A stretch of DNA of 6,507 nt, taken from contig JAPKAW010000102.1 in NCBI GenBank assembly GCA_028825055.1, positions 1 to 6,507 of the forward strand, read 5' to 3'. How positions within the stretch are numbered: position 1 is the stretch's first letter; every line of letters begins with the position of its first letter. The translations under genes were made by a program, and so were the position numbers. Under the pieces are notes generated by a model. The model ran no database searches. It was not told where the DNA came from and saw only the letters and a list, made by a program, of their open reading frames with translations. This document shows, in pieces, positions 5,642 through 6,507 of the stretch. This stretch comes from Flavobacteriales bacterium (GTDB taxonomy: Bacteria > Bacteroidota > Bacteroidia > Flavobacteriales_D > Sanyastnellaceae).

Positions 5642-6507
5642 TCAAGGAAGATGAAATGGGCACGAGCCCGCAGACTTTGACGCTGTGCTCTTTTCGGGAT
5701 TCCCTCCATTGAGTGGACTTTTTTGATAGAAAAAATTGGTGTGACTCACCACGTCATTGTTGAATTCCCGATGAAACTGGGGCGTTTGAGAAGCCGCCAT
5801 GGGCGCATTGAGCCAAGACCAATCACCCGTCATCTCTCGTCCCAACTTCGATTCAGATTGGCAGAACGCCTCAAATTGCGCTCCCAACTGATGGTGGTCA
5901 CCTAAGACCACACCGGCTGCGTCAAAACTGTGGATCACCGCTCGATTCAATTCAACCAAAGCACGATCGCGCCAGAGTGTCCGGTTGTTCGTCAAATCAA
6001 GCCCGAAAAGATTCGCAACATCCGGTAAGACGTTGTATCGATTTTGATCCGCCAGGTTGCGCGCACCAATCTCAGTGCCCATATAAAATCCATTGAACGG
6101 AGCAAACGGATACACAACACCTCCAATTTTCATGGCCATATCTGCCAACAACGGCACGGCGTACCAACGAAGTTTGAGCGAGGAAAACCCATCCAAATCT
6201 GGATGACTGAGAAGAACTTCATGCAGTCGGTCGGGATGGGTTGCAAACACATCGATCAATGGAGAAGTTGATCCATCTAAAACAAATTGCCAAGGCAATG
6301 GTGTAAACGCATCCCTCCTCGTGGGGCGCCACCCTTCATCCAAACAGGCTGCCGTCATCTGTTCAGAGTCAGGATCCCCAATCAGTTCGCCATTTCGCAA
6401 TCGAAAGCCAGCATACCTTGTCAACTGGTGATTTTTCATGCGAACGGGGTCCGTTCCATCGGGTTTTCGCGGAGCAAAGACACTGACAATACTGCGAATC
6501 CGTCCAC
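5642..6507 (-). CDS. nos: Nitric oxide synthase oxygenase domain protein, 5' end off window
   Basis: The C-terminal ~287 residues of a bacterial nitric oxide synthase, a haem enzyme that oxidises L-arginine to citrulline and NO with a pterin cofactor. Hallmarks (numbered from the internal Met at 6439): NHQLTRYAGF (3-12), LKLRWYAVPLLADM (88-101), PFNGFYMGTEIG (114-125) with Glu123 as the arginine-binding Glu, RYNVLP, HSFDAAGVV, DHH, and DWSWLNAPM with Trp209 at the pterin-stacking position, then TPQFHREF. The frame continues upstream of that Met to the window edge as GRIRSIVSVFAPRKPDGTD, matching the NOS segment ahead of the NHQL motif, so the Met is internal. The haem-ligand Cys region should lie beyond the edge. 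No reductase domain follows, as usual in bacteria; instead there is a tail of about 26 residues ending in CPFHLP. The common Trp of FNGW is Phe118. Confidence 0.92.
   Translation of the reverse strand, partial: GRIRSIVSVFAPRKPDGTDPVRMKNHQLTRYAGFRLRNGELIGDPDSEQMTAACLDEGWRPTRRDAFTPLPWQFVLDGSTSPLIDVFATHPDRLHEVLLSHPDLDGFSSLKLRWYAVPLLADMAMKIGGVVYPFAPFNGFYMGTEIGARNLADQNRYNVLPDVANLFGLDLTNNRTLWRDRALVELNRAVIHSFDAAGVVLGDHHQLGAQFEAFCQSESKLGREMTGDWSWLNAPMAASQTPQFHREFNNDVVSHTNFFYQKSPLNGGNPEKSTASKSAGSCPFHLP

Overview
The window looks like a chromosomal segment of a member of the Bacteroidota, probably aquatic or marine (the habitat is inference). The evidence is a C-terminal type IX secretion (T9SS) sorting domain, a lipoprotein with an acidic stretch right after the lipobox cysteine, the short Gre-like protein typical of this phylum, a TAnnTTTG-type promoter element and the absence of clear Shine-Dalgarno sequences. 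No IS element, tRNA, rRNA, CRISPR array or phage gene was seen.

Layout, left to right. (1) Positions 1-263 are AT-rich intergenic DNA, possibly holding divergent promoters and the first codons of a leftward gene. (2) 264-2834 (+) encodes a complete GH2 beta-mannosidase lipoprotein with both catalytic glutamates. (3) 2828-3280 (-) encodes a Gre-family transcript-cleavage-type factor; its stop codon overlaps the end of the mannosidase gene. (4) 3281-3635 has no convincing gene. (5) 3636-4478 and 4475-5620 (+) are two translationally coupled genes (ATGA overlap) for secreted cupredoxin/multicopper oxidase proteins. (6) 5642-6507 (-) is the C-terminal part of a bacterial nitric oxide synthase oxygenase; its 5' end lies outside the window.

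The most striking element is the two-gene cupredoxin operon. Neither protein alone has the eight histidines needed for the trinuclear copper cluster of a multicopper oxidase. The second protein (MCO-B) has one half (HxxHxH and HCH, with a full type 1 copper site), and the first (MCO-A) has the other half (HxxHxH and HNH, with the type 1 cysteine replaced by Asn). Together they would give exactly one T1 site and one T2/T3 cluster. I infer a split, heteromeric multicopper oxidase whose genes lie in the reverse of the usual domain order. Only MCO-B has a T9SS sorting domain, so MCO-A may leave the cell, or reach its surface, by riding on its partner.

The nearby NOS gene could link the locus to redox or NO biology, but it is convergent to the MCO operon and nothing in the sequence ties the two together. 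The mannosidase has no SusC/SusD or other glycan genes beside it in this window.
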